Source: Streptomyces sp. XD-27 (lineage in GTDB: Bacteria > Actinomycetota > Actinomycetes > Streptomycetales > Streptomycetaceae). Taken from it: a DNA stretch of 64,000 nucleotides. Where the stretch lies: NCBI RefSeq assembly GCF_030553055.1, contig NZ_CP130713.1, forward strand, positions 4,154,001-4,218,000. Reading direction: 5' to 3'. The position numbers and the translations under genes are program-made. Shown one piece after another: positions 7,774 to 20,303 of the stretch; the first letter of the stretch is position 1, and each line of letters begins with the position of its first letter. Below the pieces are notes generated by a model. It searched no databases. It saw only the letters and a program-made list of their open reading frames with translations, and was not told where the DNA came from.

Positions 7774-9135
7774 CTAGCCGCGGGGCTTGGCGCGCCGCCG
7801 GCGCCCGCGGCCCGCGGGCGCGGCCTCCGGGTGCCGGCGGTCGGCGGTGACCACCAGCGCCGCCAGCGCGGTGGTCACCGGCACCGAGGCGACCAGCCCG
7901 ATGCTGCCCACCAGGGTCCGGACGATCTCCTCGGCGATGATCTCGCTGGTCGCCACCGTGCCCACGCCGCTGTCCGCGATCGAGAACAGCAGCAGCAGCG
8001 GCAGCGACGCACCCGCGTACGCCAGCACCAGCGTGTTGACCACGGAGGCGATGTGGTCCCGCCCGATGCGCATGGCGGCCGCGTACAGCTTCCGCCAACC
8101 CGCCGTCGGGTCCGCGTCCTTGAGCTCCCACACCGCCGAGGTCTGAGTCACCGTCACATCGTCCAGCACACCCAGTGAACCGATGATGATCCCCGCCAGC
8201 AGCAGACCCCGGATCTCGATGTCCGGATAGAGGCCGTGCACCAGGCCCGTCTGGTCGTCGGTGTTGCCGGTCAGCGACGCCCAGCTGATGAAGAGCGACC
8301 CCAGCAGGCCGATCAGCAGCAGTGACACGAGGGTGCCGAGCACCGCCACCGACGTACGGGCCGTCAGCCCATGGCACAGATAGAGCGCGATCAGCATGAT
8401 CGCGCTGCCCCCGACCACCGCGACCAGCAGCGGATTGTCGCCCTGCAGGATCGCCGGGAGGATGAACAGCGTCAGCACCCCGAAACTGATCGCCAGCGCC
8501 ACCAGCGCGAAGACCCCGCGCAGCCGACCGACGGCCACCACGGCGAGCGCGAAGAGGCCCGCCAGCAGCGCCATCGGGAAGCCGCGGTCCACATCGCTGA
8601 CCGAGTACTGGAGGTTCTTCGGCGCCTTGGGCGCGTAGGCCAGCTTCACCCTCTGGCCCGTGTCGTAGTGGCGGGACGCGTCCGGCCGCACGATCTCCTC
8701 GAACGTGCGCCCCTTGTCCTTGCCGGAGGTCACCTCGATGGTCGTCCGCTCGCACGGCTCGTCCGACTGCTTCGGCTGCTGCCCCGGCTCCTCCCCGGGC
8801 GCGGGCGGCTGCTGCGGCTGGGCGCCCACATCGGCGCACTTCACCTCCTCGATCTTCACGACCTTGCCCGAGACGGTGTCCTGGTCGAAGCCGAGTCCGC
8901 TGCGCTGGCCGCCCTGCCCCTCGGGGGCGCCGCCCGGCCACAGCACGATCAGCCCGGCGACGACGGCGGCGGTGAACGGGATCAGCACCGCCGCGATGAC
9001 CTTGCGCAGATGCGCCGAGACGGGCGTGGCGGGGCCGTGGGCGTGCGCGTGGGAGTGTCCGTGCGCGTGGCCGTGGGGGCCGGGCGGGTGGCCGCCGGAG
9101 GGCTCGTGGGAGTGTGGCTCAGGTGTCGGGGTCAC
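7774..9135 (-). CDS. YibE/F-family integral membrane protein
   Basis: 453 residues. The N-terminal 35 residues are rich in His, Gly and Pro (HGHAHGHSHAHAHG), which may bind metal. A first membrane helix (VIAAVLIPFTAAVVAGLIVLW) precedes an extracytoplasmic domain of about 130 residues containing a Pro/Gln-rich insert, then seven or eight hydrophobic segments from about residue 165. SLGVLDDVTVTQTSAVWEL and HIASVVNTLVLAYAGA are the conserved YibE/F motifs. The C-terminus is very basic (GRGRRRRAKPRG). Transport has been proposed for the family but not shown. It is convergent with ssgA, with 42 bases between them. Confidence 0.85.
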   Translation of the reverse strand: MTPTPEPHSHEPSGGHPPGPHGHAHGHSHAHAHGPATPVSAHLRKVIAAVLIPFTAAVVAGLIVLWPGGAPEGQGGQRSGLGFDQDTVSGKVVKIEEVKCADVGAQPQQPPAPGEEPGQQPKQSDEPCERTTIEVTSGKDKGRTFEEIVRPDASRHYDTGQRVKLAYAPKAPKNLQYSVSDVDRGFPMALLAGLFALAVVAVGRLRGVFALVALAISFGVLTLFILPAILQGDNPLLVAVVGGSAIMLIALYLCHGLTARTSVAVLGTLVSLLLIGLLGSLFISWASLTGNTDDQTGLVHGLYPDIEIRGLLLAGIIIGSLGVLDDVTVTQTSAVWELKDADPTAGWRKLYAAAMRIGRDHIASVVNTLVLAYAGASLPLLLLFSIADSGVGTVATSEIIAEEIVRTLVGSIGLVASVPVTTALAALVVTADRRHPEAAPAGRGRRRRAKPRG

Positions 9136-9235
9136 CGACCGATCATCGCAAGACCAGCACGAGACTCAAGCGCAAGACAAGCGCGCCCCTCTGTTCAGCC
9201 TGCCGGGGGAACCGTTAGCCTCGTGGCACCTTTGC

Positions 9236-11109
<1,874 letters not shown>

Positions 11110-11130
11110 CCCACTGCGGCGGGCTGCGGC

Positions 11131-11157
11131 GGCGGAGGCCTGTGGGGGGTCTCCGCC
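11131..11157 (+). terminator. Candidate terminator after thiC
   Basis: Arms GGCGGAG (11131-11137) and CTCCGCC (11151-11157) could form a GC-rich hairpin 21 bases after the thiC stop. There is no U run, so this is only a candidate. Confidence 0.4.
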
Positions 11158-11191
11158 TGTCGCGTGCGGGGCGCCGTAACGGAAGGGACAA

Positions 11192-11210
11192 GATCACACA
11201 TGGTGTGATC
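11192..11210. promoter_or_regulatory. Perfect 8+3+8 palindrome upstream of a membrane Nudix-like gene
   Basis: GATCACAC at 11192-11199 and GTGTGATC at 11203-11210 form a perfect inverted repeat around ATG. It lies 22 bases before the likely start of the next gene, a position suited to a repressor operator. The cognate protein is unknown. Confidence 0.45.
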
Positions 11211-11231
11211 GACATCCCTAACCTGCCTGAC

Positions 11232-12335
11232 ATGGGTGGGATAGATGTGGCCAACGGAGTGGTCGGCGCTGTGCTGGGCATGCTCTTCGCGGTGCTGTTC
11301 CAGCAGCCCTTACAGAATGCCTGGTACCGGATGCGCACCCGATCGACCAGCGCGGTGCGCAGCCTGCGGCGCCAGGAAGAGTCCGGCCCCGTGTGGAGAA
11401 GCTTCTCCATGGGACCCCTTCACACCTCTGCCCTGATCGTGGAAGGGGACGGTGAGTCGTCCATCCCCGCTGACGCCGTCTACATCCAGGTGCTCGACGA
11501 GGAGGTCGAGCTTCCCGCGGACATGGTGGGCTGGCGGGACGAGATCGAGGCGCAGAGTGCGCGTCTGCGGGCCGAGGGCCGGACGCCGCTGTGGAACGGT
11601 CCTCGTTACGCGGTCGAATCGTTCGATGTCTCCCGGACCGCCCTCGACGAGCAGCCCGAAGTCCACCTGCGGCTGCGCCCGACGGATTACTACACCTTTC
11701 TCGCGGCTCAGCAACTGGACCGCCGACTGCCCGACGGGACAACGCCTCGCACCCGATATCTCGACCCGGACAACCCGCTGCGGGCACCTGCGTTCCTGCA
11801 CTGCAGTTTCGCCGTGAACGTCGCGGTGGTGACCGCGGACGACATGCTGGTCGTCAGCCAGCGAAGTGACCGGGTCCGTATGGCACCGGGTGTATGGAAC
11901 TCCTCCGTCAACGAGGGGATGTCACGGCATATCGATTCCTCTGGCAGGAGCGCCCCCGATCTGCACGCGGTAGCCCGGCGGGGCATGCGGGAGGAGTTGT
12001 CCATAGAACCGCACGAGTACACGCTGGAACTTCTGGCGTTTGTGCTCGACATTGACAAGCGCCACTGGAGCGCCCACTTCTATGCCCGATTGAAGGACCT
12101 GACCCAGGACGGCTTGCAAGCACGCATGAGCAGGGGAGTCGCGGACCGATGGGAACACCAGACCATCGATTACGTGCCTTTCCGCCCCGCGGCCGTGGCC
12201 AGGTACATGCTGCGTGCCGATCGCATCCACCGGTGGGCGCCTCTCGCCCCTGCGCTCTTCCACCTCGCGCTGGTGCATGTCTACAGCCGTACACCAGTCG
12301 AAAGAGCGGAAGCACAGGCCATTCGACGCTTGTAG
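11232..12335 (+). CDS. Membrane-anchored protein with Nudix-like C-terminal domain
   Basis: 367 residues from ATG at 11232 (MGGIDVANGVVGAVLGMLFA); a GTG at 11205 is in frame and neither has a good ribosome site. One hydrophobic segment at residues about 8-25 should anchor it, followed by a basic patch (YRMRTRSTSAVRSLRR). The C-terminal half reads like a divergent Nudix fold: AVNVAVVTADDMLVVSQRSD as the first strands and DLHAVARRGMREELSIEP as the Nudix helix with RxxREEL. The glycine-rich start of the box is weak, so hydrolase activity is doubtful. I know similar hypothetical proteins in Streptomyces but no function. Confidence 0.65.
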   Translation: MGGIDVANGVVGAVLGMLFAVLFQQPLQNAWYRMRTRSTSAVRSLRRQEESGPVWRSFSMGPLHTSALIVEGDGESSIPADAVYIQVLDEEVELPADMVGWRDEIEAQSARLRAEGRTPLWNGPRYAVESFDVSRTALDEQPEVHLRLRPTDYYTFLAAQQLDRRLPDGTTPRTRYLDPDNPLRAPAFLHCSFAVNVAVVTADDMLVVSQRSDRVRMAPGVWNSSVNEGMSRHIDSSGRSAPDLHAVARRGMREELSIEPHEYTLELLAFVLDIDKRHWSAHFYARLKDLTQDGLQARMSRGVADRWEHQTIDYVPFRPAAVARYMLRADRIHRWAPLAPALFHLALVHVYSRTPVERAEAQAIRRL

Positions 12336-12443
12336 ACAGCGCGACCGCACGACACGGCAGCGGCCAGCAGGGGCTGTCCTTCCGACAACATGCGGATACA
12401 CGCCGGGAGATGAGCAATAAAGTCCCCCTGCTATGGTGCGCCG

Positions 12444-12878
12444 ATGGCATCGATCAAGCAGTTCCAAGTCACCTTCGACTGCGCAGAGCCTGCGCGCCTC
12501 GCCGGTTTTTGGTGCGAGGTGTTGGGGTACGTCGTACCGCCGATCCCGGAGGGGTTTGCCACGTGGGAGGACTACCATCGTTCGCTGCCGCCTGAGGATC
12601 AGGTGACCTACTTCGCATGCAGTGATCCCTCGGGTGTGGGCCCGCGCCTGCTCTTCCAGCGCGTTCCCGAAGGGAAGATCGTCAAGAATCGGGTGCATCT
12701 CTGCGTGCGGGCCGGAACCGGACTCGTGGGTGACGAGCGCCTCGCCACACTGGAGGCCGAATGCGCACGACTGGTCGCGCTCGGCGCGGTACACGTGCAA
12801 ACGCTGCTTGCCGATGACGACAACGAGTCGTGCATCGTGATGCAGGACATCGAGGGCAACGAGTTCTGTCTCGACTGA
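12444..12878 (+). CDS. VOC-superfamily (glyoxalase/dioxygenase-like) protein
   Basis: 144 residues from ATG at 12444. Two beta-alpha-beta-beta-beta units are visible: QFQVTFDCAEPARLAGFWCE...VLGY at the N-terminus and HLCVRAGTG...LEAECARLVALGAVHV in the second half, ending with IVMQDIEGNEFCLD, the usual metal-binding C-terminal motif. Actinobacteria have many such small proteins, often of unknown substrate and sometimes involved in drug resistance. Nothing nearby indicates the substrate. Confidence 0.85.
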   Translation: MASIKQFQVTFDCAEPARLAGFWCEVLGYVVPPIPEGFATWEDYHRSLPPEDQVTYFACSDPSGVGPRLLFQRVPEGKIVKNRVHLCVRAGTGLVGDERLATLEAECARLVALGAVHVQTLLADDDNESCIVMQDIEGNEFCLD

Positions 12879-12986
12879 GCATCCTCCGCGACGGCGAGAT
12901 CAGGGGGAGCCGTCTCCCTCGGCTTGTAACCCAGGACGTCATGAACAGGCTGTGGGTCGCCGAGCGGCTCATTTCCGTGGAATGGG

Positions 12987-13877
12987 CTATTCCGGATGGT
13001 GGTCCGGGCCGCCGTAGTCCGGGCTGGAGAAGTCCGGACTGCTGAAGCGGGGGCGGGTGGTGGGGGTGTCGCCGTCTTCCGTGCTGAAGCCGGGGCGGCT
13101 GTAGCCCAGGTGCGGTGTGCGGCCCGCCGGTTGGGGATGGTGGCCGGGGCTGTAGGAGCGGGCCGGGGTCTCCGCGGGCGGCGGGGCGGCGGCCATCGCT
13201 TCGTACAGGAACGGCAGGACGCCGCGCTCCAGCAGCGCCTGCCGCCATGCCTCACGGGCGCGGTCGACCTCCTCGGCCCGGGTCCGGGACGCCGCGCCGC
13301 GCGGGGTGGCGCCCCCGTTGCGCAGGGCGGTCAGCAGCAGGCCGATGGCGGCGATGAGGAGCCCCGCGGCGGTCAGGACCGCGAAGAACCAGCCCGCCGT
13401 GACCATCGGCTGGGCGATCGACAGGGCCGGGTGCAGCATCCGCAACGCGTACCCGAGGAGGAGGAAGATCGCCGCTGCGGTCCCGGCGAGCAGCGGGGCG
13501 AGCACGGTGAGGACGGCCACCAACCCCGCACCGGAGGGGTTCGGCACGGTGGTTCGGTCGGCCGGGTCGCCCGGACCGGTGCCGTCGTCGTCGGCACCGG
13601 CGCCGCCGCCTTCGGCCACCGCCGGTGGCGCCACGGCGGGACGGTGCGCGGGGTCGCGCAGTTCGTCTCGTAGGGCGACGAAGTGCTCGTACTCGGCGGC
13701 CGCGCACGCCGAGATCGCGGCCGAGGCGTTGAGCGCCATCGTGCGCAGCTGTTCGTTGGTGAGCCGGCGGCCCGCGGCGGTGGAATCCGGTCCGCGGTGC
13801 GCGGTACGCAGCGCCTCATCGAGGATCCGCTCGAACTCCGGACGGTCCTCGATCAGCAGATGCGGAGCGCTGTTCAT
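12987..13877 (-). CDS. Hypothetical membrane protein
   Basis: 296 residues. Residues 1-85 are soluble and charged with an Ala-rich helix (TMALNASAAISACAAAEYEHF). About 35 acidic, Gly/Pro-rich residues follow, then two hydrophobic segments (GLVAVLTVLAPLLAGTAAAI-type, about residues 116-146, and WFFAVLTAAGLLIAAIGLLL, about 162-185). After residue 200 a helix precedes a Pro/Ser-rich tail (FSSPDFSSPDYGGPD). I do not recognise a family with a known role; similar two-helix proteins are common in Streptomyces. The 220 bases upstream to the phosphatase remnant hold nothing I can identify. Confidence 0.6.
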   Translation of the reverse strand: MNSAPHLLIEDRPEFERILDEALRTAHRGPDSTAAGRRLTNEQLRTMALNASAAISACAAAEYEHFVALRDELRDPAHRPAVAPPAVAEGGGAGADDDGTGPGDPADRTTVPNPSGAGLVAVLTVLAPLLAGTAAAIFLLLGYALRMLHPALSIAQPMVTAGWFFAVLTAAGLLIAAIGLLLTALRNGGATPRGAASRTRAEEVDRAREAWRQALLERGVLPFLYEAMAAAPPPAETPARSYSPGHHPQPAGRTPHLGYSRPGFSTEDGDTPTTRPRFSSPDFSSPDYGGPDHHPE

Positions 13878-14097
13878 GTGCGTCCCCCGATGCTCCGTAG
13901 GGGCCCTGAGGCGCGGCTTTCGCCGGCCGACGGGGCGGAAACGGAGGAGAGCCTGCTACGGATACGCCGATGGTAGAGCCGATGCGGCGCGGGGTGACAG
14001 TATGTTTTCCGAATTCACCCCGGCCGGGTGGAACTCCCGGGCGGAGTTCGGGGCGGAACCCTTCGCCGTCCGAACAACGGTCCGCATACCGGCCGGA

Positions 14098-14865
14098 TCA
14101 ACCCGCCAGGGGTAGTTGGACGACCAGCAGCTTTCCGGCCATGGTCACGCCGCCGTCCATCGCGATGGCGAGATCGTCGGCGTAGACGTGCGGTCCTTCG
14201 ACGGACGGGGCGCCGCCGTCCTCGCCGTCTTCCGAGCCGACCTCGCCCAGCAGATACGGAATGGGGCTGTGGCCGTGCACGATGCGCTGGCCGCCGTAGG
14301 CGTCGAGCAGCTCGCGCACCGCCACCGGGCCGGCGTCCTCGTCGCGGAAGGCGAAGCGCTTGGTGAACTTGCGGAACAGGTCCCAGCACTCGTCGGCGTC
14401 GCTGCGCTGCAGGGCCTCCGTCACGGCGTCGTTGACCGCCTCGATGGAGTCGCCGTACTCCAGGTAGGCGGTGGTGTCGGAGTGCACCAGCAGGTAGCCG
14501 TCCGCCTCGGTCATCGCGTCGAGCCGGGACATCCACTGGAGGTGGTGGTCCTGGAGCCGCTCCATGTCGGTGCGCTGGCCGCCGTTGAGCAGCCAGGCGG
14601 CCTGGAAGGAGGCGGTGCCGGCGCCGGAGTTGACCGGGGTGTCGCCGAACCGCTTGGCGCCGATCAGCAGCAGCTCGTGGTTGCCCATGAGTGCCTTGCA
14701 GTAGCCGCCCGCGGCGGCGGCCTGCGCGGACAACTGCATGACGAGGTCGATGACGCCGATGCCGTCCGGGCCGCGGTCGGTGAAGTCGCCGAGGAACCAC
14801 AGCCGGGTGTTGCCCGCGGCCCAGTCGCCGTTCTCGTCGATGAGCCCTTCGGCGGCCAGCGCCCC
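14098..14865 (-). pseudogene. Metallophosphatase remnant lacking the first metal-binding motif
   Basis: From LAAEGLIDENGDW (near 14862) to the stop at 14098 the frame matches a conserved Streptomyces metallophosphoesterase: FLGDFTDRGPDG (motif GDxxDRG), LMGNHELLL (GNHE), HSDTTAYLEYG and RIVHGHSPIPYLLGEVGSE. The part that should precede it, with the essential GDVHG (D-x-H) motif and the start region, is missing and replaced by unrelated codons. The open frame continues upstream to 15609 but that extension looks like random high-GC frame. I therefore read this as a 5'-deleted gene. A short active form or an assembly error near 14866 cannot be excluded. Confidence 0.65.
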
Positions 14866-15317
14866 GCACGCGGATCGACTTGGCTTGGTGCGTTCCGCTC
14901 TCTGGGCATGTCGTGACCACCCCCTTGGCGAAGCCGCTTCGAACAGCTTCGATCCGTTCCACGCGGACGGTGCCCTCGGTGATGTCGGAGAAGCCCTGAC
15001 CCCGCAGTCGTGCCGTGGGAACGGCGGACCGGCTGACATCGGGCGGCAGGCCCGGAACGGAGTCACGTAAGGGTGCGGACTCTCCGTGGGGCGCGGGAGG
15101 GGAATTCCTTGATGGCGGAGCCGCCAGGGACCCGGGGTCTCACGCCCCGGGTCATCGTGTCCGTCGCGGACGATCCGCGCCCTGGTGCCGGGGTCGGACT
15201 CGGCGCGGCGGTTCGACGCGGGATCCGGGCGTCGGGCCCTGGGCCGGACGCCGAGCCGTGGGCCGGGCGTCGCTGGAGCGGTCGCCCGACCGCGCGCGGG
15301 TACCGCGGTGGGGGGCG
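14866..15317. other. Gene-free stretch with possible gene debris and terminators
   Basis: About 450 bases between the broken phosphatase and the DUF1048 operon without a convincing gene. On the minus strand near 14950-15000 the words GFSDITEGTVRVERIE faintly resemble the PadR motif GFTDVVEGTVYTILMR found 1.2 kb away. This could be debris or chance. Two hairpins described separately occupy 15129-15172. Confidence 0.5.
15129..15172 (-). terminator. Tandem hairpins after the PadR-DUF1048 operon
   Basis: The first hairpin has arms GACCCGGGG (15129-15137) and CCCCGGGTC (15145-15153), a perfect 9-bp stem with a 7-base loop. Right next to it GTCCG-TCG-CGGAC forms a second small stem near 15160-15172. 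They lie about 150 bases past the last DUF1048 stop. Confidence 0.5.
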
Positions 15318-15644
15318 CTACTTCCCGGCCTTGCCGGGGCGTTCGCTGATGGACTCCTGGTAGACGTCCGCGTGGGTGCGCGAGTCCTTGATCAGGCCAT
15401 CGCAGAAGGCGGCGACGTCGTCGCCGATGAGCTCGATGACTCCCTTGCCGGACGCCGCGCCCTGCTCGAAGAAGTCGACGATCCCCGGGAGCAGGGGTCC
15501 GTCGATCAGGCCGATGGGGCCGACCTTGAAGAAGTACCGCTGCATTTCCTTGTAGACGATCTCGTAGTCCGGCGGCAGCGCCCGGACCCGTGCCATGTGC
15601 GCCCGCCACTCCTTCTTGCCCTCGATGATGTCGTGGATGCCCAT
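15318..15644 (-). CDS. DUF1048 protein (second of pair)
   Basis: 108 residues from ATG at 15644. The whole protein matches the DUF1048 fold: EWRAHMARVRALPPDYEIVY, EMQRYFFKVGPIG, FFEQGAASGKGVIELIGDDV, AAFCDGLI. It follows the first DUF1048 gene with almost no gap. These small helical proteins typically sit in operons with PadR repressors and often ABC transporters. Their biochemical role is unknown. Confidence 0.85.
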   Translation of the reverse strand: MGIHDIIEGKKEWRAHMARVRALPPDYEIVYKEMQRYFFKVGPIGLIDGPLLPGIVDFFEQGAASGKGVIELIGDDVAAFCDGLIKDSRTHADVYQESISERPGKAGK

Positions 15645-15645
15645 G

Positions 15646-16002
15646 TCAGCCTCCCAGGCGGCCCAGCTTCTTCGCGACGTTCCTGTTCAACTGCTCGCGC
15701 CACCGGTCGCGGTAGCTCCGGGCCCCCGCTCCGCCGGTCAGTGCCACGCAGAAGCCTTCGATGTCGTCGCCGAGCACCTCGTCGACGCTCAGCCCGTCCG
15801 CCGCCGCTTCTTCGAACAGCCCCAAGGCGCCGTCGAGGATCGGCGTCAGTTTGCGACCGGTGAGGTCCCCGTAGGGGAGGGAGCGCGTCTTGATCTGTTC
15901 CCACGCCACCCGGTAGTCGTCCGGCAGTGCCTCGGCCCGGGCTTCGAACGCCTTCCATTCCCTCGTGAGGTCGCTGCCCGTCAGAGTCTCCCAGAAGCTC
16001 AT
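15646..16002 (-). CDS. DUF1048 protein (first of pair)
   Basis: 118 residues from ATG at 16002. Its ATG overlaps the PadR stop (ATGA), a sign of translational coupling. The same family landmarks appear as in its neighbour: EWKAFEARAEALPDDYRVAW, DGALGLFEEAAADGLSVDEV, GDDIEGFCVAL. It ends in a basic helix (REQLNRNVAKKLGRLGG). The two copies are divergent enough to be an old duplication. Confidence 0.85.
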   Translation of the reverse strand: MSFWETLTGSDLTREWKAFEARAEALPDDYRVAWEQIKTRSLPYGDLTGRKLTPILDGALGLFEEAAADGLSVDEVLGDDIEGFCVALTGGAGARSYRDRWREQLNRNVAKKLGRLGG

Positions 16003-16388
16003 CGCCCGCCCTCCTTCAGGTTGTCGATGCGTGATGAGAGGTAGTCCCACTTCGTCCAGAACGCCGCGAATTGTTCGCGCCCCGCGTCGTTGAGCGCGAA
16101 GAACTTGCGCGGTGGGCCCTGTCCGGACGGCCGTTTCGTCACCTGGACGAGTCTCTTCCGCTCCAGCCGCATCAAGATGGTGTAGACCGTGCCCTCGACG
16201 ACGTCGGTGAAGCCGAGTTCGTTCAGTCGACGCGTGATGGCGTACCCGTAGGTCTCCTCGCTGCTGATGATGTGCAGCACGCAGGGGGAGCAGGGCACGG
16301 GCGTGCCCGTCCTGGCGGACAGCGGCAGGGGGATGTCGTACGCCGAGGTCGGGCGGCACATCGGCCACCACCGCGGCGTGTGCGTCAC
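15999..16388 (-). CDS. PadR-family transcriptional repressor, odd N-terminus
   Basis: Up to 129 residues. The winged helix core is clear: CVLHIISSEETYGYAITRRL, LGFTDVVEGTVYTILMRLER, then KFFALNDAGREQFAAFWTKW. Family members normally begin with a short LRRGxLEx segment right before CVL. Here it is replaced by an unrelated Pro/Cys-rich lead (MTHTPRWWPMCRPTSAYDIP and on), so the true start may be an internal GTG at the V of CVLHI, or the 5' end has been altered. PadR proteins repress their own operon, here the two DUF1048 genes. Confidence 0.75.
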   Translation of the reverse strand: MTHTPRWWPMCRPTSAYDIPLPLSARTGTPVPCSPCVLHIISSEETYGYAITRRLNELGFTDVVEGTVYTILMRLERKRLVQVTKRPSGQGPPRKFFALNDAGREQFAAFWTKWDYLSSRIDNLKEGGR

Positions 16389-16513
16389 GCGGCAGCGGTG
16401 GACGTCTGTGACGGACGACTGGCTGGGCGAACGGCGCGTGGGGTCACGTCACCGGGTTGTCCTGCTGCCCGTGTCGACGCGTTCACGATCGCCCGCCGTC
16501 CTGACACAGCGGG

Positions 16514-16559
16514 GTCACCGTGCTGACGCAGCCTCTGAGACGGCGTCTGGCACGGTGAC
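16514..16559. terminator. Inverted repeat at the left edge of the biosynthetic cluster
   Basis: Perfect 10-bp arms GTCACCGTGC (16514-16523) and GCACGGTGAC (16550-16559) with a 26-base loop that can itself fold. It sits 30 bases beyond the stop of the Thr A-T gene (transcribed leftward), so it is a likely terminator for that operon and marks the cluster border. Confidence 0.5.
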
Positions 16560-16588
16560 GGTCGCCGGTCACATCGATGCGTGCCCCT

Positions 16589-19444
<2,856 letters not shown>

Positions 19445-19478
19445 ACGCACTCCTTGTTCTGGTAAGGCCGGGAGGGGG

Positions 19479-20303
19479 TCAGCGAGCGGAGAAGCCGGCG
19501 TCCACGGGGATCACCGTTCCGGTGACCTTGCGGGAGTCGTCGCCCGCGAGCCAGATCGCGGCACCCGCGACGTCGGCCGGGTCGACAAGGGAATCAGTCG
19601 CCACCGACTCCAGATAGACGGCTTCCTGCTCCTCGTAGCTGATGCCGAGCGCGTCGGCGACGACCGCGGTCATCTGGCCGTCCACGGCCGGGTCGTCCCG
19701 CACCGGGCCCGGGCACAGCGCGTTGACCCGGATGTTCAGGGGCGCGTAGTCCAGTGCGGCGGCCTTGGTCAGGCCGACCAACCCGTGCTTGGAGGCGACG
19801 TATCCGGCGAAGTGGCGGTAGCCGACGAGACCGGCCGTCGACGCGACGTTGATGATGCTGCCCGACTTCTGGGCGACCATGACCGGCGCGACCGCCGAGA
19901 TCAGGTGCAGCGGCCCGGAGAGGTTCACATCGAGGACGACCTGCCACTCCTCCTCCGTGAAGTCGTGCGTGGCCTTCCCCGACGGTGCCCCGACTCCCGC
20001 GTTGTTGATCAAGGCGTCGATCCGCCCGAACCGGTCCACGGCGGCCTCGACGGCCGCTGTCACGGCGGGCCGCGAGCGCACGTCCGCCGTGGTGACGAGC
20101 ACGGACACGCCCTGCTTGCGGCACAGCCGCGCGGTCTCCTCCAACTGGGTCGTGGAACCCAGGGCGTAGGGGACTTCAGGAAGGTCACCGCCGATGTCGA
20201 TCAGAACGACGTCCGCGCCCTCCTCGGCGGCCCGCACGGCGCAGGCCCGGCCTATGCCCCTGGCCGCGCCCGTGATGACGACGGTCTTGTCATGCAGTCC
20301 CAT
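19479..20303 (-). CDS. Short-chain dehydrogenase/reductase (mycofactocin-type insert)
   Basis: 274 residues from ATG at 20303, overlapping the end of the thioesterase gene by 14 bases. Classic SDR motifs: TGAARGIG for NAD(P), NNAG, the catalytic Ser near VASTAGLVG and the YxxxK pair in GYVASKHGL. Between beta2 and alpha3 there is an extra piece (PEVPYALGSTTQLEETARLC) of the kind found in SDRs called mycofactocin-dependent, which hold their nicotinamide tightly. In this operon it may oxidise or reduce a Thr-derived or beta-hydroxy group, or act on the polyketide chain. The substrate is unknown. Confidence 0.85.
   Translation of the reverse strand: MGLHDKTVVITGAARGIGRACAVRAAEEGADVVLIDIGGDLPEVPYALGSTTQLEETARLCRKQGVSVLVTTADVRSRPAVTAAVEAAVDRFGRIDALINNAGVGAPSGKATHDFTEEEWQVVLDVNLSGPLHLISAVAPVMVAQKSGSIINVASTAGLVGYRHFAGYVASKHGLVGLTKAAALDYAPLNIRVNALCPGPVRDDPAVDGQMTAVVADALGISYEEQEAVYLESVATDSLVDPADVAGAAIWLAGDDSRKVTGTVIPVDAGFSAR

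Noticed and set aside
14940..15000. Second PadR gene fragment (GFSDITEGTVRVERIE)
   Set aside because: Only about ten residues resemble PadR and the rest of the frame does not continue the fold, so chance is likely.
14866..15609. Upstream half of a 503-codon open frame joined to the metallophosphatase
   Set aside because: Overlaps the real DUF1048 gene and lacks the GDVHG motif; random high-GC frame.
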